From Catenulispora acidiphila DSM 44928 (GTDB lineage Bacteria > Actinomycetota > Actinomycetes > Streptomycetales > Catenulisporaceae): a stretch of 64,000 nucleotides of DNA. The DNA is taken from positions 4,154,001 through 4,218,000 of the forward strand of contig NC_013131.1 of the NCBI RefSeq assembly GCF_000024025.1, in the 5' to 3' direction. The notes beneath the pieces were generated by a model. The model made no database searches. It had not been told where the DNA came from and worked only from the letters and a program-made list of their open reading frames with translations. The position numbers and the translations under genes were made by a program. This document shows positions 9,701-17,722 of the stretch, one piece after another (position 1 is the stretch's first letter; each line of letters begins with the position of its first letter).

Positions 9701-9735
9701 CGATCACGCGCGGTCCGGGGGACAGCGGCTGGTAG
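6733..9735 (+). CDS. Secreted multi-CBM GH87-type alpha-1,3-glucanase (mutanase/mycodextranase)
   Basis: A 1000-aa exported enzyme. After an Arg-rich start and signal peptide (to about residue 50) come three CBM6/35-like modules (about 53-182, 190-315, 340-462). The first two are near-duplicates; a Pro/Ser/Thr linker precedes the third. The same beta-sandwich module seen in the upstream gene (LPYTEYTA, STGRRAVQL) follows, then a beta-helix catalytic domain. There VRNSGDDNIALDTE (Asp811-Asp812) aligns with NTGDDGMAMWSD of the upstream paralog. Start: ATG 11 nt after the upstream stop, with AAAGGAG at 6721-6727 overlapping that stop, so translation is coupled. Predicted to bind and cut insoluble alpha-1,3-glucan (for example fungal wall glucan) outside the cell. 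Confidence 0.82.
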   Translation: MPPTPTTPPAASPSSAIPRGRRRALAASTAGAVTFATIAAWSMAHSASAAGTTYEAEKAALSGGTVVASDHANYTGTGFVGGYTDANKGAANTTFTVNASAAGNESVALRYANGTGAQMSLSLYVNGTKLKQILLPASANWDTWTTETESVALKAGTDTISYKFDSADLGNVNVDNITVTPAAPPPAGQFEAESAALSGGTVVASDHANYTGTGFVGGYTDANKGAANTTFTVSESGAGSTTTTLRYANGTGAQMSLSLYVNGTKIKQILLPATANWDTWGTETESVSLNAGSNAVSYKFDSSDLGNVNIDNIVVGAITPPTTTPSTSPSSSSPPPSGTPYEAETAFTAGGPSVATSISGYSGTGYLTGFTTQGAETVIDTDVPAAGSDAVTLRYANSTGSAQTISLYVNGLKNAQLSLPAGSGWLTSSRTIALRSGENLIGVQHDSGDTGNVAIDDVTVANGTALAAVGATLPYTEYTATSSQTQTNGTVLAASTAYPSIQAESTGRRAVQLTATGQYMQVTLAHPTNSIVVRYSIPDNGDGSAASAPIALYANGNKIQDLTLTTKYSWLYGGGYYDTNTPSSGPAHHFYDETRALIGNWPAGTVLKLQKDSGDTAASYTFDVIDTEQVDPAFAIPANFVPITNYGVTPNNGADDTNAINSALSALAGTGKGLFFPSGTYDISGRININGVPVRGAGEWYTTIQSTAVNGSGGLYTTAGVNQIADLTISGDQTSRNNDSGAAAIEGTFAQGSLLFDVWMEHTKVGLWAVPGVGLYASGLRVRDVFADGLHVHGGSNGTRIDQSQVRNSGDDNIALDTEGGDVVRCSLVHNTVQSPIQANGIGVYGGNGNAVVANQVSDTVAFGAGITVSTRFGGGFTGPTTVSGNALTRAGSYEYNWGSSLGALWIYASQSDITQPVTVSTNTITSATYDALLLGDSKQIANLTLDHLAISGAGGYGINIKNLTGGMTANYVTVTGAASGGLNNPSNYPITRGPGDSGW
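6898..7680 (+). repeat. Intragenic tandem duplication of a CBM-coding module
   Basis: Two copies of a module with 408-bp (136-codon) offset. The segment around 6921-7030 is almost base-for-base repeated around 7329-7438, including synonymous positions, and similarity continues through SLSLYVNGTK and NWDTW. The third CBM in the same gene is clearly diverged. This points to a recent in-frame duplication or gene conversion. Confidence 0.85.
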
Positions 9736-9801
9736 GTCGCACCGCACAGCAAAACACAGCACGGCACGGCACAACACAGCACAGCGCTCGCACGATCCGA
9801 T

Positions 9802-9837
9802 CGGCCCGGTGTTGCCCCTGTTCGCAGCACCGGGCCG
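9802..9837 (+). terminator. Hairpin between GH87 and GH13 genes (terminator or attenuator)
   Basis: A 14-bp stem, CGGCCCGGTGTTGC pairing with GCAGCACCGGGCCG through one G-U pair, with an 8-nt loop. It begins 66 bp after the GH87 stop and ends 31 bp before the GH13 start. No U-run follows, as is common in high-GC actinomycetes. It could end the GH87 transcript or lower expression of the downstream gene. Confidence 0.65.
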
Positions 9838-9868
9838 GTCCCACCGAACCACACAGACGGGAATCTCC

Positions 9869-11518
9869 ATGCAAGAAACCACCACCGGCCCGACGACGAC
9901 CGCCTGGTGGCGTACCGCGTCCATCTACCAGATCTACGTGCGCAGCTTCGCCGACGCCGACGGGGACGGGATCGGGGACCTCGCCGGGATCCGTTCCCGG
10001 CTGCCGTACCTGCGCGATCTCGGTGTGGACGCGCTGTGGCTGACGCCGTGGTACGTCTCGCCGATGGCCGACGCGGGGTATGACGTCGCAGACTATTGCG
10101 ACATCGATCCGGTCTTCGGGGATCTGGCGCAGGCCCGAAAGCTGATCGACGCGGTCCACGGTTTCGGAATGCGGATCATCATCGACATCGTCCCCAACCA
10201 CTGCTCGGATCAGCACCCTTGGTTCCAGGCGGCGCTGGCGGCCGGTCCCGGTGCGGCCGAGCGCGAGCGGTTCTGGTTCCGTCCGGGACGCGGTGCGGAC
10301 GGCTCGCTTCCCCCCAACGACTGGCAGTCCTACTTCGGCGGCCCGGCCTGGACACGGATCACCGAACCCGACGGCACGCCGGGACCCTGGTTCCTGCACA
10401 TGTTCACCCCCGAGCAGCCCGACCTGAACTGGGAGGACCCCGGCACGCTCGCCGCGTTCGAGCAGATCCTGCGCTTCTGGCTCGATCGCGGCGTCGACGG
10501 CTTCCGCATCGACGTCGCCCACGGCTTGATGAAGAAGCAAGGACTCCCGGACGTCGGTCCCACCCCGATCCCCCACGACCTCCCCTACCAGGACCGCCCC
10601 GAGGTACACGACGTCTACCGCGCCTGGCGCCGCGTCACCGACTCCTACCCCGGCGAGCGCGTGATGGTCGGCGAGGTCTGGCTCCCGACCCCCGAGCAGT
10701 ACACCCGCTACCTCCGCTCCGACGAACTGCACTCGGCCTTCAACTTCGAATTCCTGTGCAGCGCCTGGGACAGCGAAGCGATCCGCAGGGTCATCGACGA
10801 CACCCTGGCCTCCCACGCCGCCGTCGGAGCACCCCCGACCTGGGTCCTGTCGAACCACGACACGATCCGCCACGTCACCCGCTACGGCCGCGAGAACACC
10901 GCCTTCGACATGGGCGACAAGCGGCACGACGACCCCTCCGACCCCGTCCTCGGCACCCGCCGCGCCCGAGCCGCAGCCCTCCTGACCCTCGCCCTCCCCG
11001 GCGGCGTCTACATCTACCAGGGCGACGAACTCGCCCTCCCCGAGGTCCGGGACGTACCCCCGGACCGCATCCAGGACCCCACCTGGGAACGCTCCGGCCA
11101 CACCGACCGCGGCCGCGACGGCTGCCGCGTCCCCCTGCCCTGGTCCGGCGAAGCACCCCCCTTCGGCTTCTCCGACCCCGAAGCGCACGCAGACCCCTGG
11201 CTCCCGCAACCCGCGTCCTGGAAGGAGACCACGGCAGCGGTCCAGAATCAGGACCCTGACTCAACACTGAACCTCTATCGCGAGGCACTGACCCTGCGCC
11301 GCGAAACGATCTCCAACCTCCCCACCGACGTCACCTGGATCGACGCGGGAGCCGACGTCGTGGCGTTCACCCGCTCGCAGGACTTCACGTGCATCGTGAA
11401 CTTCTCAGCCACCCCCCTCGACCTGCCCCCCGCGCATCGCGTCCTGCTGAGCAGCGACGTGGTGAGCGGCGGAAAGCTCGCCCCGAACGCCGCGGTGTGG
11501 CTTGGAGCCCGGGCCTAG
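9869..11518 (+). CDS. GH13 alpha-glucosidase / oligo-1,6-glucosidase-type
   Basis: A 549-aa enzyme without a signal peptide, hence cytoplasmic. It carries all GH13 regions: DIVPNH (region I), GFRIDVAHG with nucleophile Asp215, MVGEVW with acid/base Glu269, and LSNHD with the transition-state Asp331. The N-terminal WWRTASIYQIYVRSFADADG is typical of alpha-glucosidases acting on short oligosaccharides. I prefer the ATG at 9869 with a weak ACGGGAA upstream. The longer frame from 9809 would translate through the hairpin at 9802-9837. Likely hydrolyses the short alpha-glucosides (for example nigero-oligosaccharides) released by the GH87 enzymes and imported by an ABC system (inference). Confidence 0.9.
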   Translation: MQETTTGPTTTAWWRTASIYQIYVRSFADADGDGIGDLAGIRSRLPYLRDLGVDALWLTPWYVSPMADAGYDVADYCDIDPVFGDLAQARKLIDAVHGFGMRIIIDIVPNHCSDQHPWFQAALAAGPGAAERERFWFRPGRGADGSLPPNDWQSYFGGPAWTRITEPDGTPGPWFLHMFTPEQPDLNWEDPGTLAAFEQILRFWLDRGVDGFRIDVAHGLMKKQGLPDVGPTPIPHDLPYQDRPEVHDVYRAWRRVTDSYPGERVMVGEVWLPTPEQYTRYLRSDELHSAFNFEFLCSAWDSEAIRRVIDDTLASHAAVGAPPTWVLSNHDTIRHVTRYGRENTAFDMGDKRHDDPSDPVLGTRRARAAALLTLALPGGVYIYQGDELALPEVRDVPPDRIQDPTWERSGHTDRGRDGCRVPLPWSGEAPPFGFSDPEAHADPWLPQPASWKETTAAVQNQDPDSTLNLYREALTLRRETISNLPTDVTWIDAGADVVAFTRSQDFTCIVNFSATPLDLPPAHRVLLSSDVVSGGKLAPNAAVWLGARA

Positions 11519-11551
11519 GTCGGATGGGGTGTCCCGCGAAATCGCAACCCG

Positions 11552-13483
11552 TCAGTACGGCATGGAGAGCTGCTGGTAGACGGCATTGATGACGGTCGGG
11601 GCGATGGCAGTGGGACCGCCGAAGACGTCGATCGTGGCGATCGAAGTGCCGTAGGCGCGGAGGTAGTTGGCTGTTGCCGGGCTGAGCACGGCCGGGTCGG
11701 TGAGGAGCAGAGGACCGTTGGCGTGTGCGGTCAGCGCGCCACCGGTCAGGGCGTCGGCGAAGCCGGTACCGGTCGCCAGGCCGATGGTGTACTTGTTCTG
11801 CGTGTTGGTGCCCCAGGCGTTGGCGACGGCGGTCGCGGTTCCGTAGCGGTCGCCGCCGACGATGCCGGTGACGGCTCCGGCGACGTACATCGCGGGCTGT
11901 TGGAGAGCTGTCCAGGCGCCGCCGCCGACCGCGGTGACGGCGCCGGCTGTCCTCTCCTTGCTGCGGATGTAAGCGGCGGTTGCGGGATCGACCGTCGCTT
12001 TCTCGGCCGGGCCCTGGGTCAGGACGATCGCGGCGGGCTTGCCGCTGGCGTCGGTGAGTTTGTCGGCGGCCAGGGGTCCTGCCGTCAGAGCGTCGGCGAA
12101 GTCGTCGCCGCGGGCTGCGACGATGCGGCCGGGGTTGTCGAGCCCGGTCTTGGCGATGATCAGGGCTGTGGCATACCGGTCGGTGCCGGCGTAGCGGACC
12201 ACGCGGTAGTGCAAGGTCTTGGTGATGTAGTCGGCGATACCTTGCGGCAGTGCGGCCGTTCCGCCGAGGAGGTAGACGGTCTTACCCGTGCCCGGTCCCA
12301 GCACGCGCTGGATCTCGGCGGCCACGCGAGGGTCCAGCGTCGCGCCGGGACCGCCAGGGGTGACCAGCAGCGAGGCGTGGCGATAAGAGGCCAGCGGTAT
12401 CCCGGTGAGCGCGTCGGCGAACTGGTCGCCCCGGGCAAGGACCACGGCGCCGGCCGATCCTGCGGCGGGGAAGGCGCGCTGGGAGGCCAGGACGCCGGTC
12501 GCGTAGCGGTCGGCGCCCGCCACAGGCTGGACGGTGGCGGTCACCGCCGGGTCGGTGAGCGTGATGGTACGGGTCGTGGTCGCGGAGGGCCCCACGCCGT
12601 CGCCGATCCAGATGGTGACGGTCTTGGTGCCGGCGGTGGTGTACCAGTGGGTCGGCATGGACTGGTGCAAGCTCGCGGAGGCGAGGTCGTCGTTCTTGAG
12701 GGAAGTGCCGTCGCCCCAGTCGATGGAGAACATCGGGTAGCTGGAGGGGGCGAAATCGACGCTGCAGCCGGCCAGGTCTACCTGCACGGTGTGCGGCGCG
12801 GTGACCGTCACGCTCGCGTGCAACACCGGCTGGGCCGCAGTGACGGTCAGCGTGGGTCCGTCGAGCCAGAAATGTCCGCCGTCGTTGAGCGTGCCCTGCA
12901 CACTGACGAGGACTTTCCCGATGCAGTGGACGGGCTCGGTGACGCTGAGGTCTGAGCCGGCACTGATGCTGTAGGTCGACGTCTGACCAGCGCCGCAATC
13001 GAGATCAACGGAGTAGCCGGTGACGCTCTCGCCGGTCCCGAGCCGGCTGGGCGGCGTGATGGTGACAGTGATCGGCGACCGGTCGACCAGGCTGGTGGCC
13101 GAAGCGGCCACCGCCCCGCCGACGGGGTCGACGGTCACCGGGACGCGTTGCTGATCGTTGTCGTCCGAGGAGGTCACCTTCAAGGTGACGCCGAATCCAC
13201 CGACTCGCGTATAGGTGTGGGTCAGGGGGGTGTCCTTGTCGCTGGTGACACTCTGAACGCCGTCGCCCCAGTCGATAGTGTAGGTCGCACCAGCCGGCGC
13301 CTCGGAGCCGGATATGTCCGCGGTGACGGTCGCAGAACTGATGCTCACCTCACTCGGAACGGACAACCCCGCAGACACCGTCGTATCAGCATGCGACGGC
13401 ACAGCCGCAGACATACCTCCCGCCGTGCAGGCGAGCGTCGCCACAGCGATGGTGGACAGCCGTGAGCGAGATGGCGAAGGCAT
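11552..13483 (-). CDS. Secreted PKD-domain protein with three CWB2 cell-wall-binding repeats
   Basis: A 643-aa exported protein. A signal peptide (about 1-32, ending VPSHADT) is followed by two PKD/Ig-like segments; both contain the diagnostic IDWGDG, with HTYTRVGGFGVTLKV and HWYTTAGTKTVTI strands. The C-terminal half (about 318-643) has three cell-wall-binding-repeat-2 units. Each begins with a GxDRYxTA-like motif (GADRYATGV, GTDRYATAL, GGDRYGTAT) and contains ARGDxFADAL-type segments. CWB2 repeats bind anionic wall polymers in Firmicutes and occur in actinobacterial surface proteins. No catalytic domain is visible, so it is probably an adhesin or wall-anchored scaffold. It is convergent with the GH13 gene (33-bp gap). 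Confidence 0.85.
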   Translation of the reverse strand: MPSPSRSRLSTIAVATLACTAGGMSAAVPSHADTTVSAGLSVPSEVSISSATVTADISGSEAPAGATYTIDWGDGVQSVTSDKDTPLTHTYTRVGGFGVTLKVTSSDDNDQQRVPVTVDPVGGAVAASATSLVDRSPITVTITPPSRLGTGESVTGYSVDLDCGAGQTSTYSISAGSDLSVTEPVHCIGKVLVSVQGTLNDGGHFWLDGPTLTVTAAQPVLHASVTVTAPHTVQVDLAGCSVDFAPSSYPMFSIDWGDGTSLKNDDLASASLHQSMPTHWYTTAGTKTVTIWIGDGVGPSATTTRTITLTDPAVTATVQPVAGADRYATGVLASQRAFPAAGSAGAVVLARGDQFADALTGIPLASYRHASLLVTPGGPGATLDPRVAAEIQRVLGPGTGKTVYLLGGTAALPQGIADYITKTLHYRVVRYAGTDRYATALIIAKTGLDNPGRIVAARGDDFADALTAGPLAADKLTDASGKPAAIVLTQGPAEKATVDPATAAYIRSKERTAGAVTAVGGGAWTALQQPAMYVAGAVTGIVGGDRYGTATAVANAWGTNTQNKYTIGLATGTGFADALTGGALTAHANGPLLLTDPAVLSPATANYLRAYGTSIATIDVFGGPTAIAPTVINAVYQQLSMPY

Positions 13484-13605
13484 TTGGTGTTCTCCTGCGT
13501 GTCGGAGGCTTGATCCCGTCGGTCAGGGTAGTGGAGCCACGGCGTGCGTTGTCGCGAGGGTCGCGCTCGGAATCCGCGGTCGCGCGTCGGCGTTTACAAC
13601 GCGCC

Positions 13606-14445
13606 GTGGCGGACAACAGCGCGCCGGTGACGAAGACATCGCTGAGGGCCGCACGGGCCGCCGTCGTTATCGTCGGCGGCCACGAGGGCGGCGGACGCGT
13701 GGCTGTGGATCCGTTGGTCGAGTATGGGCCGCTGTTGTGCGCGGCGTCTGCGGGTCGGCAGCTGGATGAGTCTTTGTATCAGGCTCTTGACAGCTCCGAC
13801 CTGCCGGTGTGCGTGGTGCCGATGACGCTGGGGCGCGATCCGCAGCTGGTCGCCGGTATCGCCCGCACGCTCACGGTGCTGAGCCGCGGCGCGGCTGCCG
13901 GGCGGGTTGTGCTGGCCGAGTCGTTCGGCACTGCGGCCTTGCTGACCGGCTGGCTCCGGGTCGCGGTCGCCGGCGCTGCGAGACGGCACGGCGGGACGGA
14001 TCTGGCGATGCTCGTGACCGCGAACGCCGCCAACCGGTTCGACGACGCCGAGCTGTTCCGGATCGCCCGCCTCGTCAAGGTCCAAGAAGGCCTTCCGTGG
14101 GTGGAAGTCGCCTTCCGCGGCGGCGATCCCGACCTCGCCGAGGGCATCGACCGCTGCGGGCGGCTGGGCGCGCGCCGGGTTGCCGTGGTCCCCGCGGACT
14201 TCGGAGCCGGGACCGACGCCCCGATGTCCGGCGTCACCGACACCCCGATGCCCAGCGTCATCGACGGCGGACCGCTGCTGTCGCCCTCGGCGATCTCCGG
14301 CATGCTCGCCACGCGTGTCGCCGGGGCCCTGCTCAAGCTCACTCGCGGCGATGACGGGATAGCCGCCGGATTGGACGCCGACCACGGCCACGGTCACGGT
14401 GGCGAACCCTGGCGGGCGAAGAAGAAAATCTGGGGCGTCGGCTGA
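13606..14445 (+). CDS. CbiX-like sirohydrochlorin chelatase family protein
   Basis: About 279 aa with a CbiX/CbiK-type fold. It contains CVVPMTLGRDPQLVAGIARTL, AESFGTAALL and EVAFRGGDPDLAEGIDRC, followed by GARRVAVVPADFGAG. The family inserts Co or Fe into sirohydrochlorin for cobalamin or siroheme synthesis, or may act as a metal chaperone. The C-terminus carries a HGHGHGG metal-binding tail. The GTG at 13606 is my choice: an upstream in-frame GTG at 13462 would overlap the opposite-strand gene and add a low-complexity Arg-rich stretch. No obvious Shine-Dalgarno is present, so translation may be leaderless. No other cobalamin genes are adjacent; the true metal is unknown. Confidence 0.7.
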   Translation: MADNSAPVTKTSLRAARAAVVIVGGHEGGGRVAVDPLVEYGPLLCAASAGRQLDESLYQALDSSDLPVCVVPMTLGRDPQLVAGIARTLTVLSRGAAAGRVVLAESFGTAALLTGWLRVAVAGAARRHGGTDLAMLVTANAANRFDDAELFRIARLVKVQEGLPWVEVAFRGGDPDLAEGIDRCGRLGARRVAVVPADFGAGTDAPMSGVTDTPMPSVIDGGPLLSPSAISGMLATRVAGALLKLTRGDDGIAAGLDADHGHGHGGEPWRAKKKIWGVG

Positions 14446-14778
14446 CCGCTGCCTCGCGAGTACCTTGCGAGCCCTTGTTGCCAGTTGCCAGTCCGGCGAG
14501 TCGTGCCCATGCTGGCCGAAAAGTTCGTCCATGCTGGTCGGATGGTGAATCCGATGCCCGCCGCCGACGCCACCCGCGCAGCGGGTTTGCCGGGCCCGAA
14601 AGGCGGTTGACCCGGTGACGCTCGGCAGCGGCGTGCTCGCCTTCAGCATGATCTGGACGGGGTGGACGATCCACGCGTGGAATTGGCTAGGCTCGATGTC
14701 GCGGTGGGCCGTCGTCGCATGCGTGTCATGGACTCGAACGCCACACACCACCCCATGACCGAAACTCTTTGAGGAGAA
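14446..14778. other. Intergenic stretch, no gene recognised
   Basis: 333 bp between the chelatase-like gene and the trehalose-phosphatase fusion. It shows only short direct repeats (TTGCCAG twice in tandem; CATGCTGG twice about 25 bp apart) and, at its right end, GAGGAG serving the next gene. No convincing hairpin, promoter box or coding frame was found. Confidence 0.5.
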
Positions 14779-17325
14779 GTGTTGACTGCTGAGGCCCTGC
14801 CTGCGGAGCTGCGGCGGGCGATCGTCCAGATCGCCCGGACCCCGCGGCTCCTGGTCGCCTGCGACTACGACGGCACGCTGGCCCCGATCACGCTGAACCC
14901 GGACGAGGCCAGGCCGCTGCCGGAGTCGGTGGGCGCGCTCCGGTCGCTCGCGGGGCTGCACGAGACGACCACGGTGGTCATCTCCGGCCGGGCGCTGCGC
15001 GACCTCGCCACGCTGTCCCGGCTGCCCGCCGAGGTGAACCTGGTCGGCAGCCACGGCTCGGAGTTCGACATCGGCTTCGTCCACGCGCTCGGCGCGGAGG
15101 CCCGGGCGCTGCACCGGCGGCTCGGCGCCGAGCTGGAGCAGCTGGTCATCGACGTGCCGGGGGTGAACCTGGAGGTCAAGCCGGCGAGCATCGCGGTGCA
15201 CGTGCGCCAAGCCGAGTACGACGCCGGGCGCAAGGTGCTCGCCAGCGTGCACGAGGGTCCCGCCACCTGGCCGGGCGTCTCGACGACCGTCGGCAAGGAG
15301 GTCATCGAGCTCTCGGTGGTCGACACCGACAAGGGCCGCGCGCTGGACGTGCTGCGCCACCAGGTCGGCGCCACCGCGGCGATCTTCCTCGGCGACGACG
15401 TCACCGACGAGAAGGCGTTCGCCCGGCTGTCCGGTCCGGACGTCGGCGTGAAGGTCGGCGCCGGGGAGACGCAGGCGGCCTACCGGGTATCGGAGACGGC
15501 GGACGTCCCGGTGGTGCTCGCCTTCCTGCTGGAGGAGCGCCGGAACTGGCTCTACGGCCAGTCCTCCCACCCGATCGAGCGGCACTCCATGCTGGCCAAC
15601 GAGCGCTCGGTCGCCCTGGTGACCCCGGACGCCAGGCTGACCTGGATGTGCCACCCCGGCGCGGACGCGCCCGCGGTCTTCGCCGACCTGCTCGGCGGCG
15701 CCGGCGCCGGCCACTTCGCCATCGCCCCCCGGCACAACGGCCTGCCTCTGGGCCAGCGCTACCTGCCCAGGACCATGACGGTGGAGACCCGGTGGTCGCG
15801 GCTGCTGGTCACCGACTACCTCGAGCTCGACACCCCGCCGCACCGCACGGATCTGGTCCGGGTGGTGGCCGGGGACACCGAGGCCTCGGTGACCTTCGCG
15901 CCGCGTCCGGAGTTCGGCGGCGTCCCGGTGCGCTTGGTGGCCGAGGCTGAGGGCCTTCAGGTGCACGGGACCTCCGAGCCGTTCGTGCTGCGCTCGCCGG
16001 GCGTGCAGTGGACCGTCACCTCCGACGGGCTGCACGAGACGGCGTCCGCGGTGATCCGGCCGTCGGCGGGGAACCCGGTCGTGTTCGAGCTGCGCTGCGG
16101 GACGACCGAACTGGACGAGCACGAGACGCCCGAGCCGGAGCGCCGGGCGCGCGCCGGCCGGTACTGGAGCCAGTGGGCGGCGACGCTGAAGCCGCCCGGC
16201 GTGCTGCCCGAGCTGGTGCTCCGGTCGGCGCTGACGCTGCGCGGGCTGGTCAACGCCGACACCGGCGGCGTCCTGGCGGCGGCGACGACGTCGCTGCCCG
16301 AGGAGATCGGCGGGGTCCGCAACTGGGACTACCGCTACTGCTGGATCCGCGACGCGGCGATGACGGTGCGGGAACTGGTGCATCTGGGCTCGGTCGAGGA
16401 GGCCGAGGGCTACCTCACCTGGCTGCACGGCGTGCTCGGCACGCTCGCCGGTCCGGAGTGGCTGCACCCGCTGTACACCTTGTCCGGCGGGGTGATCGGC
16501 GCCGAAGCCACGATCGAGTCCCTACCCGGCTACGCCGGCTCGCGACCGGTCCGCATCGGCAACCTGGCCAACCACCAGGTCCAGCTGGACGTCTTCGGCC
16601 CGGTGGTCGAGCTGGTCAGGACGGTGGCCGAGGTACGCGGCGAGCTGCGCGACCAGGACTGGCAGATGGTGCAGGCGATGACCGAGGCGGTCTCGCGCCG
16701 CTGGGACGAAGCCGACCACGGGATCTGGGAAGAGCGGCACATGCCCCGCCACCGGGTCTACTCACGCGTGATGTGCTGGGTGACCATGGACCGCGGCGTC
16801 GAACTCGGCCAACGCTACGGCCGCGAGGTACCGCCGGAATGGACCATCCTGCGCGACACGATCCGCGCGGACGTCCTCGAACACGGCTGGAACGACGAGG
16901 TCCAAGCCTTCACCACCGCCTACGACGGCACAGACCTGGACGCCGCCTCCCTGTTCGTGGGCCTGTCCGGCCTGATCGACCCAGCCGACGACCGCTTCCA
17001 AGCCACGGTGACCGCGATAGAAGCCGAACTCCGCAGCGGCTCCACCGTCTACCGCTACCGCCGCGACGACGGCCTCCCCGGCGGCGAAGGCGGCTTCCAC
17101 ATCTGCGCGGCATGGCTGATCGAGGCCTACCTGCTGGCCGGCCGAGGAGACGAGGCCGAGGAGTTGTTCACGCAGATCGTCGACGCGGCCGGTCCCACCG
17201 GCCTCCTGCCAGAGCAGTACGACCCGGTCGCCGAGCGCTCACTGGGCAACCATCCGCAGGCCTACTCGCACATCGGGCTGATCCGCTGCGCGAATCTGCT
17301 GGCGGAGTATCAGGCGGCTGTTTGA
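14779..17325 (+). CDS. Trehalose-6-phosphate phosphatase fused to a GH15 glucoamylase/trehalase domain
   Basis: An 848-aa two-domain cytoplasmic protein. Residues 1 to about 250 form a HAD-type OtsB: CDYDGTLAP (nucleophile Asp29, acid/base Asp31), VVISGR, LEVKPASIAVHVR and FLGDDVTDEKAF. From about 255 a GH15 domain follows: an N-terminal beta-sandwich starting HSMLANERSVALV, then an (alpha/alpha)6 barrel with NWDYRYCWIRDA, HQVQLDVFG and GEGGFHICAAWLIEAYL. Mycobacterial GH15 enzymes of this type are trehalases, so one polypeptide could dephosphorylate trehalose-6-phosphate and also cleave trehalose. Start is uncertain: GTG at 14779 is only 2 nt from GAGGAG (14771-14776), while the adjacent TTG at 14782 has better spacing. 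OtsA is encoded 21 kb away at 38547. Confidence 0.87.
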   Translation: MLTAEALPAELRRAIVQIARTPRLLVACDYDGTLAPITLNPDEARPLPESVGALRSLAGLHETTTVVISGRALRDLATLSRLPAEVNLVGSHGSEFDIGFVHALGAEARALHRRLGAELEQLVIDVPGVNLEVKPASIAVHVRQAEYDAGRKVLASVHEGPATWPGVSTTVGKEVIELSVVDTDKGRALDVLRHQVGATAAIFLGDDVTDEKAFARLSGPDVGVKVGAGETQAAYRVSETADVPVVLAFLLEERRNWLYGQSSHPIERHSMLANERSVALVTPDARLTWMCHPGADAPAVFADLLGGAGAGHFAIAPRHNGLPLGQRYLPRTMTVETRWSRLLVTDYLELDTPPHRTDLVRVVAGDTEASVTFAPRPEFGGVPVRLVAEAEGLQVHGTSEPFVLRSPGVQWTVTSDGLHETASAVIRPSAGNPVVFELRCGTTELDEHETPEPERRARAGRYWSQWAATLKPPGVLPELVLRSALTLRGLVNADTGGVLAAATTSLPEEIGGVRNWDYRYCWIRDAAMTVRELVHLGSVEEAEGYLTWLHGVLGTLAGPEWLHPLYTLSGGVIGAEATIESLPGYAGSRPVRIGNLANHQVQLDVFGPVVELVRTVAEVRGELRDQDWQMVQAMTEAVSRRWDEADHGIWEERHMPRHRVYSRVMCWVTMDRGVELGQRYGREVPPEWTILRDTIRADVLEHGWNDEVQAFTTAYDGTDLDAASLFVGLSGLIDPADDRFQATVTAIEAELRSGSTVYRYRRDDGLPGGEGGFHICAAWLIEAYLLAGRGDEAEELFTQIVDAAGPTGLLPEQYDPVAERSLGNHPQAYSHIGLIRCANLLAEYQAAV

Positions 17326-17398
17326 GTTCGGGGGTGCTGGCCCGCGGGTGGCCAGCGCCGGCACGCAGATAGCCGGCGTTGGCACATGGGTGGTCGAC

Positions 17399-17665
17399 GC
17401 TGGTGCTGGTGCTGGTGCTGGTGCTGGTGCGCGGGTGGTGCGTCGCGCTGCTGTGACCCGGCTGCGGATGCGGGCTGCGAGGCGGGTGCCCCTGTCGGGC
17501 GCGCGAGCTGCCAGCTCTGGCATGTCGGTGATGGCGCCTGCCGCTGCCGCTGCCGCTGCCGCTGCCGACGCTGGCGCGCGGGCGGTGCGTCGCGTTGCTG
17601 TGACCCGGCTGCGGATGCGGGCGCCGGTGTCGAGTGCGCGGGTTGCCAGCGCTGGCATGTCGGTG
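17399..17665. repeat. Composite intergenic repeat with hexanucleotide microsatellites
   Basis: Two diverged units in tandem. Each contains five exact copies of a hexamer (GCTGGT at 17399-17428; CTGCCG at 17538-17567). Close behind each array is an almost identical 46-bp block (17429-17474 and 17576-17621, 147-bp offset) and then a palindromic block TGCCAGC-x-CTGGCATGTCGGTG (17509-17530; 17644-17665). No gene fits: open frames here are repetitive and lack homology signals. It occupies most of the 453-bp convergent gap 17326-17778. Confidence 0.8.
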
Positions 17666-17722
17666 CCATGAGTGTGGACACAAGAGCAGGTCCGGCGCCG
17701 ACGGGCGACCGGACCACTCTTT

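Noticed and set aside
6772-9924. 1050-aa frame on the minus strand
   Set aside because: Antisense shadow of the GH87 gene; Arg/Val/Gly-rich with no motif, while the plus strand has a complete domain set.
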